Assembly (NCBI RefSeq): GCF_008705135.1
Contig: NZ_CP023694.1
Span: 2,852,001-2,916,000, forward strand
Direction: 5' to 3'
DNA: 64,000 nt
From: Streptomyces coeruleorubidus
GTDB lineage: Bacteria > Actinomycetota > Actinomycetes > Streptomycetales > Streptomycetaceae
The notes beneath the pieces are model-generated. The model made no database searches, was not told the DNA's origin, and worked only from the letters and a program-made list of their open reading frames with translations. Position numbers and translations under genes: made by a program. Positions 53,300-61,543 of the stretch are shown here, piece after piece (positions within the stretch are counted from its first letter, which is position 1; every line of letters begins with the position of its first letter).

Positions 53300-54863
53300 G
53301 GAGCCGGAGGCTGGCGTTGCCGTCCGCGTAGTACGCGACGACCGACAGGGACGCCGCCGACAGTTCCATCCGGAACAGGGACTCCGGCGGGGCGCCGAGG
53401 GCGAGCCGGACCAGCGTCTTGATCGGGGTCACGTGCGTGACGAGCAGGACCGTGCGTCCCGTGTACGCCGCGATCAGCTTGTCGCGGGTGGCGGCGATCC
53501 GGGTGGCGGTCGCCGCGAAGCTCTCGCCGCCGCCGGTGGGTTCGGCGTCCGGGGAGGCCAGCCAGGCGTTCAGGTCGTCGGGGTGGCGCTCGCGCACCTC
53601 GGCGAAGGTGAGGCCCTCCCAGGCGCCGAAGTCCGTCTCGCGCAGCCCGTCGTCGACGCTCACGTCGAGGCCGAGCCGGGCGGCGATGATGCCGGCGGTC
53701 TCCCGGGTACGGGCGAGGGGCGACGACACGATCGCCTGGATCGTGCCCCGCCGGGCGAGCAGGGCGGCGGCCCGCTCGGCCTGGTCCCGGCCGATGTCGG
53801 AGAGGGAGGGATCGGTACCACCACTGCCGGAGAACCGCTTCTGCGGCGTCAACGGCGTCTCCCCGTGCCGCAACAGCACGAAGGTGGCGGGGGCGCCCAT
53901 GTCGGCGGGAGCCCAGCCGGGGGTGGCGACGGCCTTGGCGGCACGGGCGTCGGCGTCCGCCTTGGCCGCGGCCGTGGCCGTATCCATATCCGTGTCCGTG
54001 GCCGTATCCGTGTCCGTGTCCGTGTCCGTGTCCGTGTCCGTGGGAGCGTCAGCGCCCGTCTTGGCCGCGCGATGGTCGGCGTCCGCCTCGGGGGCGTGGG
54101 CGTCGGAGTCCGCCTCGGCCGTGGGAGCGTCAGCGTCCGTCTCGGCCGCGCCAAGGTCGGCGCCCGCCTTCGGGGCACCCGCGTCAGCGTCCGCCTTGGG
54201 GGTACGAGCGTCCGCGTCCGCCCTGCCGGCACGAACACCATCGTCCGCCTTCGCCGAGCCCGCGTCAGCACCGTCCCCGACGGGAGCCCCACCCAAGGAG
54301 GCGGCGCGCCCCGTCGCCAGGGCTTCGCGCACCCTCGCGGCGCCCGCCGCGGCGTCACCCGGCGGGCCGGACGGGGCGACAGCCCCGGCTCCGGCTCCGG
54401 CTCCGGCTCCGGTGTCCAGCTCCGCCGTCGAAGTCGACGCCGACCACTGCTCTCCCCTGGCACCGGCGTCCATCGCCTCGTTGGCCAGCCGGTCCGCGTG
54501 CTTGTTGCGCTCTCGTGGGATCCACTCGTACGTCACGCGCCCGGGCGGGAAGATCCGGGCCGCGTCCGCGGCCAGTGGCTTCATGTCGGGGTGCTTGATC
54601 TTCCAGCGGCCCGACATCTGCTCGACGACGAGCTTGGAGTCCATCCGGACGTGGACCGTCGCGCCCGGGTCCAGTTCGTGGGCGGCGCGCAGGCCGGCGA
54701 GGAGGCCGCGGTACTCGGCGACGTTGTTCGTGGCGACGCCGATGTACTCGGCGGCCTCCCGCAGCGTCTCGCCCGTCGCAGCGTCGCTCACCACGGCCCC
54801 GTAGCCCGCGGGTCCCGGGTTGCCCCGCGACCCGCCGTCGGCCTCGACGATGAACTCCCGCAC
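53274..54863 (-). CDS. Bifunctional RNase HI / acid phosphatase with extended linker
   Basis: Residues 1-135 are an RNase HI (FIVEADGGSRGNPGPAGYG, NNVAEYRGLLAGL, VHVRMDSKLV, KHADRLANEAM, giving the D-E-D-D set). Residues about 310-529 are a histidine phosphatase (FVLLRHGETPLT, SSPLARTRETA, TDFGAWEGLTFAEV, LVTHVTPIKTL). This fusion is established from S. coelicolor SCO2299. The linker, residues about 140-305, is far longer than usual and made of Ala/Asp/Lys imperfect repeats with a TDTDTDT run. It precedes a zinc-ribbon gene operon-like (19 bases). Confidence 0.95.
   Translation of the reverse strand: MREFIVEADGGSRGNPGPAGYGAVVSDAATGETLREAAEYIGVATNNVAEYRGLLAGLRAAHELDPGATVHVRMDSKLVVEQMSGRWKIKHPDMKPLAADAARIFPPGRVTYEWIPRERNKHADRLANEAMDAGARGEQWSASTSTAELDTGAGAGAGAGAVAPSGPPGDAAAGAARVREALATGRAASLGGAPVGDGADAGSAKADDGVRAGRADADARTPKADADAGAPKAGADLGAAETDADAPTAEADSDAHAPEADADHRAAKTGADAPTDTDTDTDTDTDTATDTDMDTATAAAKADADARAAKAVATPGWAPADMGAPATFVLLRHGETPLTPQKRFSGSGGTDPSLSDIGRDQAERAAALLARRGTIQAIVSSPLARTRETAGIIAARLGLDVSVDDGLRETDFGAWEGLTFAEVRERHPDDLNAWLASPDAEPTGGGESFAATATRIAATRDKLIAAYTGRTVLLVTHVTPIKTLVRLALGAPPESLFRMELSAASLSVVAYYADGNASLRLLNDTSHLR
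53982..54042. repeat. Hexanucleotide repeat in the RNase H-phosphatase linker
   Basis: About ten near-perfect copies of TCCGTG/TCCGTA on the plus strand encode the Thr-Asp run of the linker on the minus strand. A tract like this is prone to slippage in steps that keep frame (6 bases), so linker length should vary between strains. Confidence 0.85.
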
Positions 54864-54882
54864 CGGAACGGCTCCCAGCGGC

Positions 54883-55626
54883 CTAGATACCGGACTCGGA
54901 CGTGCGCACCAGGATGCGGCGGCAGTTCTCGCAGCGGATCACCGTGTCGGGCGCCGCCTTGCGGATCTCGCTCAGCTCCGTGATGGCGAGCTCCTGCCGG
55001 CAGCCCTGGCAGCTTCGCGCGTACAGCTTCGCCGCGCCGACGCCGCCCTGATGCTCGCGCAGCTTCTCGTAGAGCTTGAGCAGGTCGGTGGGGATCGAAC
55101 CGGCGATGACCTCGCGCTCCTTGGTGACCGTGGCGACCTCGGCGTCGATCTCCTCGAACGCGGCGTCGCGGCGTGCGGTCGCGGCGTCGATCTTCGACTG
55201 GACGGATCCGACCCGCTCGGTCAGCTCGGCGACCCGCTGCTGCGCGGACTCCCGGCGCTCCATGACCTCCAGCACCACGTCCTCCAGATCACCCTGCCGC
55301 TTGGCGAGCGAGGCGATCTCGCGCTGGAGGTTCTCCAGGTCCTTGGGGGAGGTGACGGCACCGGAGTCCAGGCGCTGCTGGTCGCGGGCGGAACGCTGGC
55401 GCACCTGGTCCACGTCCTGCTCGGCCTTGGTCTGCTCGCGGGCGGTGTCGCTCTCCTCGGTCTGCGCGGCCACGAGCAGGTCGCGCAGCTGGGTCTGGTC
55501 CTTGGTGAGCGACTCGATCTCGGCGTGCTCGGGCAGCGACCTCCGCCGGTGGGCGAGCTGCTGGAGGCGGACGTCGAGGTCCTGGAGGTCGAGGAGTCGG
55601 ATCTGGTCGGCGGGCGCGGCGTTCAG
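54883..55626 (-). CDS. DUF164 coiled-coil/C4 zinc-ribbon protein with likely CTG start
   Basis: A 247-residue protein: long coiled coil (about residues 1-195; e.g. LENLQREIASLAKRQGDLED) then the zinc ribbon CQGCRQELAI...RCENCRR near the end. Family length is about 245, but no ATG, GTG or TTG exists in this frame between an in-frame TGA and GTG 55473. The conserved N-terminus NAAPADQIRLLDLQDLDV begins right after CTG at 55626, which has GGGAG seven bases upstream and overlaps the Nif3 stop (CTGA). I therefore place the start at CTG. Starting at 55473 would lose about 50 conserved residues. It is coupled to Nif3, as in other actinomycetes. Confidence 0.85.
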   Translation of the reverse strand: MNAAPADQIRLLDLQDLDVRLQQLAHRRRSLPEHAEIESLTKDQTQLRDLLVAAQTEESDTAREQTKAEQDVDQVRQRSARDQQRLDSGAVTSPKDLENLQREIASLAKRQGDLEDVVLEVMERRESAQQRVAELTERVGSVQSKIDAATARRDAAFEEIDAEVATVTKEREVIAGSIPTDLLKLYEKLREHQGGVGAAKLYARSCQGCRQELAITELSEIRKAAPDTVIRCENCRRILVRTSESGI

Positions 55627-56477
55627 TTCGGGGCTCCCAGTGGGTCAGAAGTGGCAGAGGCCGCGTGGGCGGTCCAGGGGTCGGTGACCGTCTTCGAGAC
55701 GTGGACGCGCAGGTCCCATCCGTGACGGTCGGAGATCTCGTCGAGCTGGCTCGCGGCCAGCTCGCACCAGGGCCACTCGGTGGCCCAGTGCGCCGCGTCG
55801 AGCAGCGCGAGGGGGCTGTGGGCGCGGGCCTCGGAGACGGGGTGGTGGCGCAGGTCCGCCGTGAGGAAGGCGTCGACGCCCGCCGCGCGTACCTGGTCGA
55901 AGAGGCTGTCGCCGGAGCCGCCGCTGACGGCCACGGTGTGCAGCACCGCCTCGGGGTCGCCGGCGACCCGGATGCCCTGCGCGGTGGCGGGCAGCCGCTC
56001 GGCGGCACGGGCGGCGAACTCGCGGACGGTCAGCGGGTGGTCGAGGGCGCAGACGCGGCCCAGTCCCCGGCGGCCCTCGGGATCGCCGGCGTCCGGCACG
56101 AGCGGCCCGGTGACGCGCAGGTCCAGGGCGCCCGCGAGGGCGTCGGAGACGCCGGGGTCGGCGGTGTCGGCGTTGGTGTGGGCGACGTGCAGGGCGATGT
56201 CGTTCTTGATCAGAGTGTGGACGACACGGCCCTTGAAGTGCGTCGCCGCGACCGTCGTCGTGCCGCGCAGATAGAGCGGGTGGTGGGTGACGAGCAGGTC
56301 GGCGCCCAGCTTCACCGCCTCGTCGACGATCTCCTGGACCGGGTCGACGGCGAACAGGACGCGCGTGACCTCCTGGTCCGGGTCGCCCACGACGGTGCCG
56401 ACCGCGTCCCAGGACTCGGCCCGCTCGGCGGGCCACAGGTTCTCCAGCGCGGCGATGACTTCAGACAGACGGGGCAC
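55623..56477 (-). CDS. Nif3-like dinuclear metal center protein
   Basis: 284 residues from GTG 56477. LSEVIAALENLWPAERAESWD opens the family, and LLVTHHPLYLRGTT and HVAHTNADTA supply metal-binding His/Asp; ADLRHHPVSEA and DAAHWATEW complete the toroid metal site near the C-terminus. Function of the family is unsettled (possibly GTP cyclohydrolase-like or hydrolase). Its stop overlaps the CTG start of the zinc-ribbon gene. The frame is open to 56603 but unsupported. Confidence 0.9.
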   Translation of the reverse strand: MPRLSEVIAALENLWPAERAESWDAVGTVVGDPDQEVTRVLFAVDPVQEIVDEAVKLGADLLVTHHPLYLRGTTTVAATHFKGRVVHTLIKNDIALHVAHTNADTADPGVSDALAGALDLRVTGPLVPDAGDPEGRRGLGRVCALDHPLTVREFAARAAERLPATAQGIRVAGDPEAVLHTVAVSGGSGDSLFDQVRAAGVDAFLTADLRHHPVSEARAHSPLALLDAAHWATEWPWCELAASQLDEISDRHGWDLRVHVSKTVTDPWTAHAASATSDPLGAPN

Positions 56478-56724
56478 GGGTGCAAGGCTACCCGTCTGAT
56501 CTGTGGCGTTGAACCGCCACCGCCGCCGTCCTCTCCCCCGGCCTCCTCCCCCGGTCCCCTCCCTCGGCGCCCGCTGTCGGCCGGCTGTCGCCCCGCCCAG
56601 CACAGAAGCCCCCGCATCCTCAGGCGAATCGTTCCTGGAACACCCTTATGTGTGAAGTCGGGACCCTGCGGATTCCCCGCCTGCACGTACGATAACTACG
56701 TTCGTCACTGGAGGTGACCGAACG

Positions 56725-57978
56725 ATGACAGCGTGTGCGATCGAGCCTTCGGCGGGACACGAGGACGACGGGGTCGCGCCGGCAGGATGCACACTCACCG
56801 CGGACGGCGCCTACGCCGCACGCCTCGCGTCGGCCGGCGACTCCTGGTTCCCGGAGCGCTGGACCCTGGACGGCCCCGAGCCGTACGCGGTACCCCTGCC
56901 CCGCAACCAGCCGGAGGAACCCGGCACCGAGGTGCAGCCGATGGGTGACGGGCGGGTCCTCATCCACCGTCTGGTGGCCGGGCGGCACGCCTTCTCGCTG
57001 CTGTACCCGACCGGGCCCGGCACCGGCGAGCTGCCCCTGGGCGTGGTCCAGTGCCCGGACGACACGGCCCGGCTGCGGCTGCTGCCGCCCGCCCCCGGCG
57101 GAGAGCGGGCGTACGCCCTGGCCGTCGGCCCGCGTGCGACGACGGTGTGGCTGGTGGCGGGCGGTGCCTTCGGACCCGAGCGGCTGGCCGAGCTGCCCGG
57201 CCGCTGCTCGGGCGGGGTCTGGCTGGACCGTGCGGGACGGCTGCTGGCCCTGGACCGGGAGACCGGCGGACGCACCAAGGCCGTCGTGGTGGACCTGGAG
57301 CGCGGCGGGGAGATGTCGCCGCTGCTCCAGATCGCCGCCGACAGCGACGACCGGCTGCTGCTCGCCGACCACGACAGCGGGCTGCTGCTCATCCGCTCGG
57401 ACGCGCCATCGCCGGGGCAGGACCGGCTGGGCTGGGGTGTCCTGGGCAGCACCCTGCCGGTGCGCTTCCCGGAGTGCCTGCGGCTGCGGGACTGCACCGT
57501 CACGCCGTTCGCGATCCAGCCGGGGCAGATCCTGACACCGGAGAGCTGCGCGGTGGCGCTGCGCGTCGACGGGCCGCGCGGCAGGTGGGTCGGCGTGTGG
57601 CGGCCGGCCGAGCGGCGGGTGCACCATCTCCCGGCGCCCGAGGGGTGGCTGGCGGGCACGGGCCTGTGGACGCCGGAGGGGGTGCTGCGTCTGCCGTACG
57701 CGACGGAGGCGGTGCCGTGCGGCGTGGCCCTGGTGAGCCCGCCCGCGGCCGCGGCGCCCGAGCCCGGCGCGACCCCGGTGCCAGGACACCCCCCAGGACA
57801 CCCCCCGGAACCGGCGCCCCCGGCTCCGGAAACCTCCAGCATGCCTCCGCAGTTGGCACAGCCCGCACACCCCCCACGACCCACTCCACCAGCCGATCCC
57901 GCTCCACCTCCGGCCCCCTCCGCCCCCCGCCCGGTCCCGCTGCAAGAGGCGCCGTTGGGACGGCTTGTAACGAACTAG
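56725..57978 (+). CDS. Conserved hypothetical, propeller-like, with Pro-rich tail
   Basis: A 417-residue protein whose first 320 residues are made of repeated short strands (LLPPAPGGERAYALAVGP; VWLDRAGRLLALDRETGGR; RLLLADHDSGLLLIRSD), like a beta-propeller of irregular blades. The last 90 residues are Pro/Ala-rich and disordered. No signal peptide or catalytic motif. ATG 56725 follows GGAGGTGACC. Between Nif3 and this gene (56478-56724) nothing is seen beyond a promoter-sized gap. Function unknown. Confidence 0.8.
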   Translation: MTACAIEPSAGHEDDGVAPAGCTLTADGAYAARLASAGDSWFPERWTLDGPEPYAVPLPRNQPEEPGTEVQPMGDGRVLIHRLVAGRHAFSLLYPTGPGTGELPLGVVQCPDDTARLRLLPPAPGGERAYALAVGPRATTVWLVAGGAFGPERLAELPGRCSGGVWLDRAGRLLALDRETGGRTKAVVVDLERGGEMSPLLQIAADSDDRLLLADHDSGLLLIRSDAPSPGQDRLGWGVLGSTLPVRFPECLRLRDCTVTPFAIQPGQILTPESCAVALRVDGPRGRWVGVWRPAERRVHHLPAPEGWLAGTGLWTPEGVLRLPYATEAVPCGVALVSPPAAAAPEPGATPVPGHPPGHPPEPAPPAPETSSMPPQLAQPAHPPRPTPPADPAPPPAPSAPRPVPLQEAPLGRLVTN

Positions 57979-58075
57979 TGCCGGTTGGCGTGGCCGCCTG
58001 GATCCGGGATACGGGGTGCCGGTTAAACTCGCCCGGCTGTTTGAAAGATCATGTTGACGGGGTGAATTCCATCCG

Positions 58076-58252
58076 ATGAGCGACGCCAGCAGGAACCAGC
58101 TGCACACAGCCGACGTCCAGGAGACCGCCGCCGGCCACGGCCGGCACCGCGGCGAGATCTCCACGCAGGTCGGCGAGACGGCTCCGCGCGGCCGCCACCG
58201 CAAGCCGGTGACGGAGACCGAACGGACCGAGCGCACCGAGACGGCGGCCTGA
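58076..58252 (+). CDS. Small 58-residue hydrophilic protein
   Basis: ATG 58076, stop TGA 58250-58252. The product is short and polar with GHGRHRGEI and RGRHRKP basic stretches and an acidic/Thr-rich tail (TETERTERTETAA). The gene is followed by a strong terminator and its codon use is streptomycete-like. I do not know a function. GGGGTG lies about ten bases upstream as ribosome site. Confidence 0.6.
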   Translation: MSDASRNQLHTADVQETAAGHGRHRGEISTQVGETAPRGRHRKPVTETERTERTETAA

Positions 58253-58276
58253 CGGCACGTCAGTGACCGTACGACG

Positions 58277-58310
58277 AACGGCCCCGCCCGTGTATGGGGG
58301 TGGGGCCGTT
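58277..58310. terminator. Bidirectional hairpin terminator
   Basis: AACGGCCCC (58277-58285) pairs perfectly with GGGGCCGTT (58302-58310), and more GC pairs can form inside. It lies between the small gene (plus) and the SDR gene (minus), which converge, so it can stop both. Confidence 0.8.
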
Positions 58311-58318
58311 CCCGTTCC

Positions 58319-59260
58319 TCAGCCGCGCCTCAGCCCCAGCACCTCCGCCGCCGCGAACGTCTCCCCCGCCGGCCGGTCCGCGTAGTACGCCCCGAGGACG
58401 GCCTCCAGTTCGTCGTACGTGAAGGTGTCCTGCTTGCTGTCGAACCGGGCGGCGACGCGCGGCCGTTCGACGACGGCCACCATGCCGCCGTGCACCACGA
58501 GGAGCTGTCCGTTCACATGGGCGGCGGCGGGCGAGGCCAGAAAGCCGACGAGCGGGGCGACATGCTCGGGGGCGAGCGGGTCGAGGCGGTCGCCGGAAGG
58601 CTGTTCGACGCCCGCGAAGACGTCCTCGGTCATCCGCGTGCGGGCACGCGGGCAGATCGCGTTGGCCGTGACGCCGTACTTGCCGAGGGCGAGGGCCGTG
58701 GAGGTGGTCAGGCCGACGATCCCGCCCTTGGCGGCCGCGTAGTTGGGCTGCCCGGCGGAACCGGCGAGGAACGCCTCGGAGGAGGTGTTCACGATCCGCC
58801 CGTACACCGGCTCCCCGGCCCGTTTGGACCGCTCGCGCCAGTGGGCGGCGGCGAACCGGATGGTGTTGAAGTGCCCCTTGAGGTGCACGCGGAGCACGGC
58901 GTCCCACTCCTCCTCGGCCATCGAGAACACCATGCGGTCGCGCAGGATGCCCGCGTTGTTGACCAGGATGTCGAGCTTGCCGAACTCGGCGACGGCCGAC
59001 TCGACCAGTTCGCGCGCCTGCCGGAAGTCGGAGACGTCGCCGGTGTGCGCGAGGGCGGTGCCGCCCGCCGCGCGGATCTCGGCGGCGACCTCCTCGGCGG
59101 GTCCGGCGCAGGCCTCGCCGGTGCCGTCCCGCCCGGGCTGCCCGTAGTCGTTGACGACCACGGCGGCGCCGAGCCGGGCGAGTTCCAGCGCCTCGGCCCG
59201 GCCGAGCCCGCGGCCCGCGCCCGTGACGATCGCGGACAGTCCCTGGAGCGGCAGCGGCAT
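58319..59260 (-). CDS. SDR dehydrogenase (Hsd4A/MFE-type 3-hydroxyacyl-CoA dehydrogenase-like)
   Basis: The 313-residue product has the classical SDR set: cofactor motif TGAGRGLGRAEAL (residues 12 onward), NNAGIL near 101, catalytic SSEAF and YAAAK. The insertion NDYGQPGRDGTGEACAGPAEEV is typical of the dehydrogenase half of multifunctional enzyme 2. It should oxidise 3-hydroxyacyl-CoA using NAD. It is the third gene of an operon with an ADH and a MaoC hydratase, so an enoyl hydratase plus dehydrogenase pair is present. The stop is next to the terminator. Confidence 0.9.
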   Translation of the reverse strand: MPLPLQGLSAIVTGAGRGLGRAEALELARLGAAVVVNDYGQPGRDGTGEACAGPAEEVAAEIRAAGGTALAHTGDVSDFRQARELVESAVAEFGKLDILVNNAGILRDRMVFSMAEEEWDAVLRVHLKGHFNTIRFAAAHWRERSKRAGEPVYGRIVNTSSEAFLAGSAGQPNYAAAKGGIVGLTTSTALALGKYGVTANAICPRARTRMTEDVFAGVEQPSGDRLDPLAPEHVAPLVGFLASPAAAHVNGQLLVVHGGMVAVVERPRVAARFDSKQDTFTYDELEAVLGAYYADRPAGETFAAAEVLGLRRG

Positions 59261-59270
59261 GGCGGTGTCC

Positions 59271-60347
59271 TCACATCTCGATGCAGGTACGCAGGGCGGT
59301 CCCGGTCCGCATCTGGTCCAGGGCCTCGTTGATGTCGGCGAGGGGGACCCGGTGGGTGATCAGGCCCGCCAGGTCGACGCGGCCCGCGCGCCACAGGGCG
59401 ATGGTGCGTTCGTAGGAGCGCAGGATGTCGCCACCGCCGTACATGGACGGCAGGATCCGCTTCTCGTCGAAGAACAGCTCGAACATGTTCAGCTGGAGGA
59501 AGTCGTCCATGGCGCCGGCGCCGACCACGACGAGGGTGCCGCCGCGCCGGGTGGTGTCGTAGGCGGTCCGTGCCGTGGCGGACCTGCCGACGACCTCGAA
59601 GACGTAGTCGAAGCCCTCGCCCGCGGTGACCTGCTGTTTGGCGTCGGGCAGTTCGTCGGGCGAGACGGCCTTCGTGGCCCCGAACCGCAGGGCGGCCTCG
59701 CGCCGGGAGGCGACCGGATCGACGGCGACGATCTCGGCGGCCCCGCGCAGCCGGGCGCCCTGGATCACGGAGATGCCCACGCCTCCGCACCCGATGACCG
59801 CCACCGCCGAACCGGCCTCCACGTCCGCCGTGTTGAGGGCGGCGCCCAGCCCGGTCGTCACCCCGCAGCCGATGAGGGCGGCGATGTCGAAGGGCACGTC
59901 GTCGGGTATCGGGACCGCGCACCCGGCGTCGACGACGACCTCCTCGGTGAACGTGCCGGTGCCGGCCATGCCGAAGACGTCCCCGGCGGGCCGCCTGAAG
60001 TTGGGGGTGCCCGCGTTCATGAACCCGGCGAGGCACAGCTCGGTCTGCCCGCGCTTGCAGGCGGGGCAGACTCCGCAGGCGGGCAGCCAGCACACGACGA
60101 CCCGGTCGCCGACCGCCAAGTGGCCGACACCTTCGCCGACTTCGAGGATCTCGCCCGCCCCCTCGTGTCCGGGCACGAACGGCCCGGGCTGCGGCAGCAC
60201 CCCGCTCATCGCGGACAGGTCCGAGTGGCACAGCCCCGTGGCGCGCACCCGGATCCGCACCTTGCCGGGTCCGAACCCCACCGCCTCGACGTCGTCGAGG
60301 ACCTCCAGTTTGTCCTGGCCGATCTCGTGCAGTACGGCTGCGCGCAT
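59271..60347 (-). CDS. Zinc-dependent alcohol dehydrogenase
   Basis: The 358-residue medium-chain dehydrogenase has the catalytic zinc site (GLCHSDL, GHEGAG), structural zinc cysteines CGVCPACKRGQTELC, and NAD motif IGCGGVGISVIQGA. GAMDDFLQLNMFELFFDEKRI matches class-III-like or AdhE-type actinobacterial enzymes. Member of the MaoC-ADH-SDR operon, ten bases ahead of the SDR. Likely oxidises an alcohol intermediate in lipid or steroid catabolism. Confidence 0.95.
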   Translation of the reverse strand: MRAAVLHEIGQDKLEVLDDVEAVGFGPGKVRIRVRATGLCHSDLSAMSGVLPQPGPFVPGHEGAGEILEVGEGVGHLAVGDRVVVCWLPACGVCPACKRGQTELCLAGFMNAGTPNFRRPAGDVFGMAGTGTFTEEVVVDAGCAVPIPDDVPFDIAALIGCGVTTGLGAALNTADVEAGSAVAVIGCGGVGISVIQGARLRGAAEIVAVDPVASRREAALRFGATKAVSPDELPDAKQQVTAGEGFDYVFEVVGRSATARTAYDTTRRGGTLVVVGAGAMDDFLQLNMFELFFDEKRILPSMYGGGDILRSYERTIALWRAGRVDLAGLITHRVPLADINEALDQMRTGTALRTCIEM

Positions 60348-60378
60348 GGTGCGGCTCCCCTCGTACGGCGTTCTGGAC

Positions 60379-61236
60379 TCAGGTGTGTTCGACGACGGTG
60401 TCGGCGAGGACGGGCGTGTCGTCCCTCTCGACGGCGCTCACGGCGACCCGGATTCCGCCGTCCAGGCGCCACATGCGGATGCGCAGCGTCTCGCCCGGGT
60501 ACACGACCCCGGCGAACCGGGTGGCATACGACCGCACCCGGGTCACGTCCCCGTCGAGCAGCGTGTCCACGACCGCCTTGAGCGTCATGCCGTAGGTGCA
60601 CAGGCCGTGCAGGATGGGCCGGTCGAACCCGGCGCGCTTGGCGAAATCGGGGTCGGCGTGCAGCGGGTTCCGGTCGCCGGAGAGGCGGTAGAGCAGGGCC
60701 TGGTCCTCGCGGACGTGCCGCTCGACGACCCGGTCCGGCTCACCGGCGGGCGGATCGAGCCGGGTGGACGGTCCCCGGTCGCCGCCCCAGCCGCCCTCTC
60801 CCCGGACGTAGATCTGCGCGTCGTTGGTCCACAGCGGCCCGTCGTCGTCGGCCACTTCGGTCCGCATGACGAGGACGGCCGCCTTGCCCTTGTCGTACAC
60901 GGCGGCGATCCGGCCGGTGGCGGTCGCACGCCCCCGGGCCGGGATGGGGCGATGGATCCGCAGGCTCTGCCCGCCGTGAAGAACGCGGGCGAGATCGACG
61001 TCGACGCCGGGCATGGACAGCCCGCTGATCACCCCGGGGGACCCGGCGCCCGCGACGGTGGCGAAGCTCGGCAGGACGTGCAGCCGGGACTCCAGGGTGT
61101 AGCGCAGCTCGTCGGGGTCGGTGGCGGGGACGCCGGCGCCGATGCCGAGGTGGTAGAGCTGCACGTCCTTGTGGTCCCAGGAGAGCTCGCCGGTCCGGGG
61201 CTCGGCGGCGAGCGCCTTGGCTGCGTCGATGGGCAT
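60379..61236 (-). CDS. MaoC-type enoyl-CoA hydratase 2 (Hsd4B-like)
   Basis: A 285-residue double hot-dog protein from ATG 61236, with AGGAG upstream. The start SWDHKDVQLYHLGIGAG and hydratase-2 motif YRLSGDRNPLHADPDFA with catalytic Asp/His, then RPILHGLCTYG, match the hydratase half of MFE-2 and mycobacterial Hsd4B (Rv3538). It hydrates trans-2-enoyl-CoA. First gene of the operon, downstream of a KstR-consensus palindrome, which supports a role in steroid or fatty acid side-chain oxidation. The open frame upstream to 61812 is ignored. Confidence 0.9.
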   Translation of the reverse strand: MPIDAAKALAAEPRTGELSWDHKDVQLYHLGIGAGVPATDPDELRYTLESRLHVLPSFATVAGAGSPGVISGLSMPGVDVDLARVLHGGQSLRIHRPIPARGRATATGRIAAVYDKGKAAVLVMRTEVADDDGPLWTNDAQIYVRGEGGWGGDRGPSTRLDPPAGEPDRVVERHVREDQALLYRLSGDRNPLHADPDFAKRAGFDRPILHGLCTYGMTLKAVVDTLLDGDVTRVRSYATRFAGVVYPGETLRIRMWRLDGGIRVAVSAVERDDTPVLADTVVEHT

Positions 61237-61330
61237 GGGGCTCCTGATCGCCGTGGGAGAGACCGCCGTGGGAAAGACCTCGGCACGGCCGTCCGCACCG
61301 TCGGTCGCACCGAGGCCTTCTGGGGCCGAA

Positions 61331-61346
61331 CTGGAACGCGTTCCAG
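61331..61346. promoter_or_regulatory. KstR-consensus operator
   Basis: CTGGAACGCGTTCCAG is a perfect 16-base palindrome and fits TnnAACnnGTTnnA, the KstR site known in mycobacteria and rhodococci. It lies about 6-21 bases after the predicted start of the maoC transcript, a good position for repression. KstR itself is not in the window. Confidence 0.7.
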
Positions 61347-61358
61347 TCCTGCGCCCTC

Positions 61359-61387
61359 TGTATAGCCCAGGCCACCACACTTGTGAA
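61359..61387 (-). promoter_or_regulatory. Promoter of the MaoC-ADH-SDR operon
   Basis: On the minus strand, TTCACA (61387-61382) and TATACA (61364-61359) are separated by exactly 17 bases, a good sigma-70-like promoter for a streptomycete. The start would be near 61352, just before the KstR-like palindrome. Confidence 0.6.
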
Positions 61388-61392
61388 GCCTC

Positions 61393-61407
61393 CTGACACT
61401 GTGTCAG
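61393..61407. promoter_or_regulatory. Second palindrome in the maoC-pyruvyltransferase gap
   Basis: CTGACAC-T-GTGTCAG is a perfect palindrome with 7-base arms, directly upstream of the maoC -35 and between divergent genes. It is a TetR-type site by look; the regulator is unknown. It could serve either gene. A further palindrome GTGCATGCAC lies near 61488 in the leader of the pyruvyltransferase gene. Confidence 0.6.
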
Positions 61408-61543
61408 ATCGCGACAGCTCCGGGGCAGGGGGCAGGGCGCAGTACGACCCACGTCGGCGTGTACGTTGACGATGGTCCGCGCCACACGTGCATGCACACG
61501 TACACGTACAGGGCGTCGGCAACTGCTTGGGGAAATGGAGCAC

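Noticed and set aside
53982..54042. CRISPR-like repeat array
   Set aside because: Hexanucleotide repeats without spacers, inside a coding linker.
61466..61543. Upstream start for the pyruvyltransferase at 61466
   Set aside because: The added residues are Arg/Thr-rich and unlike the family; ATG 61544 has a proper ribosome site.
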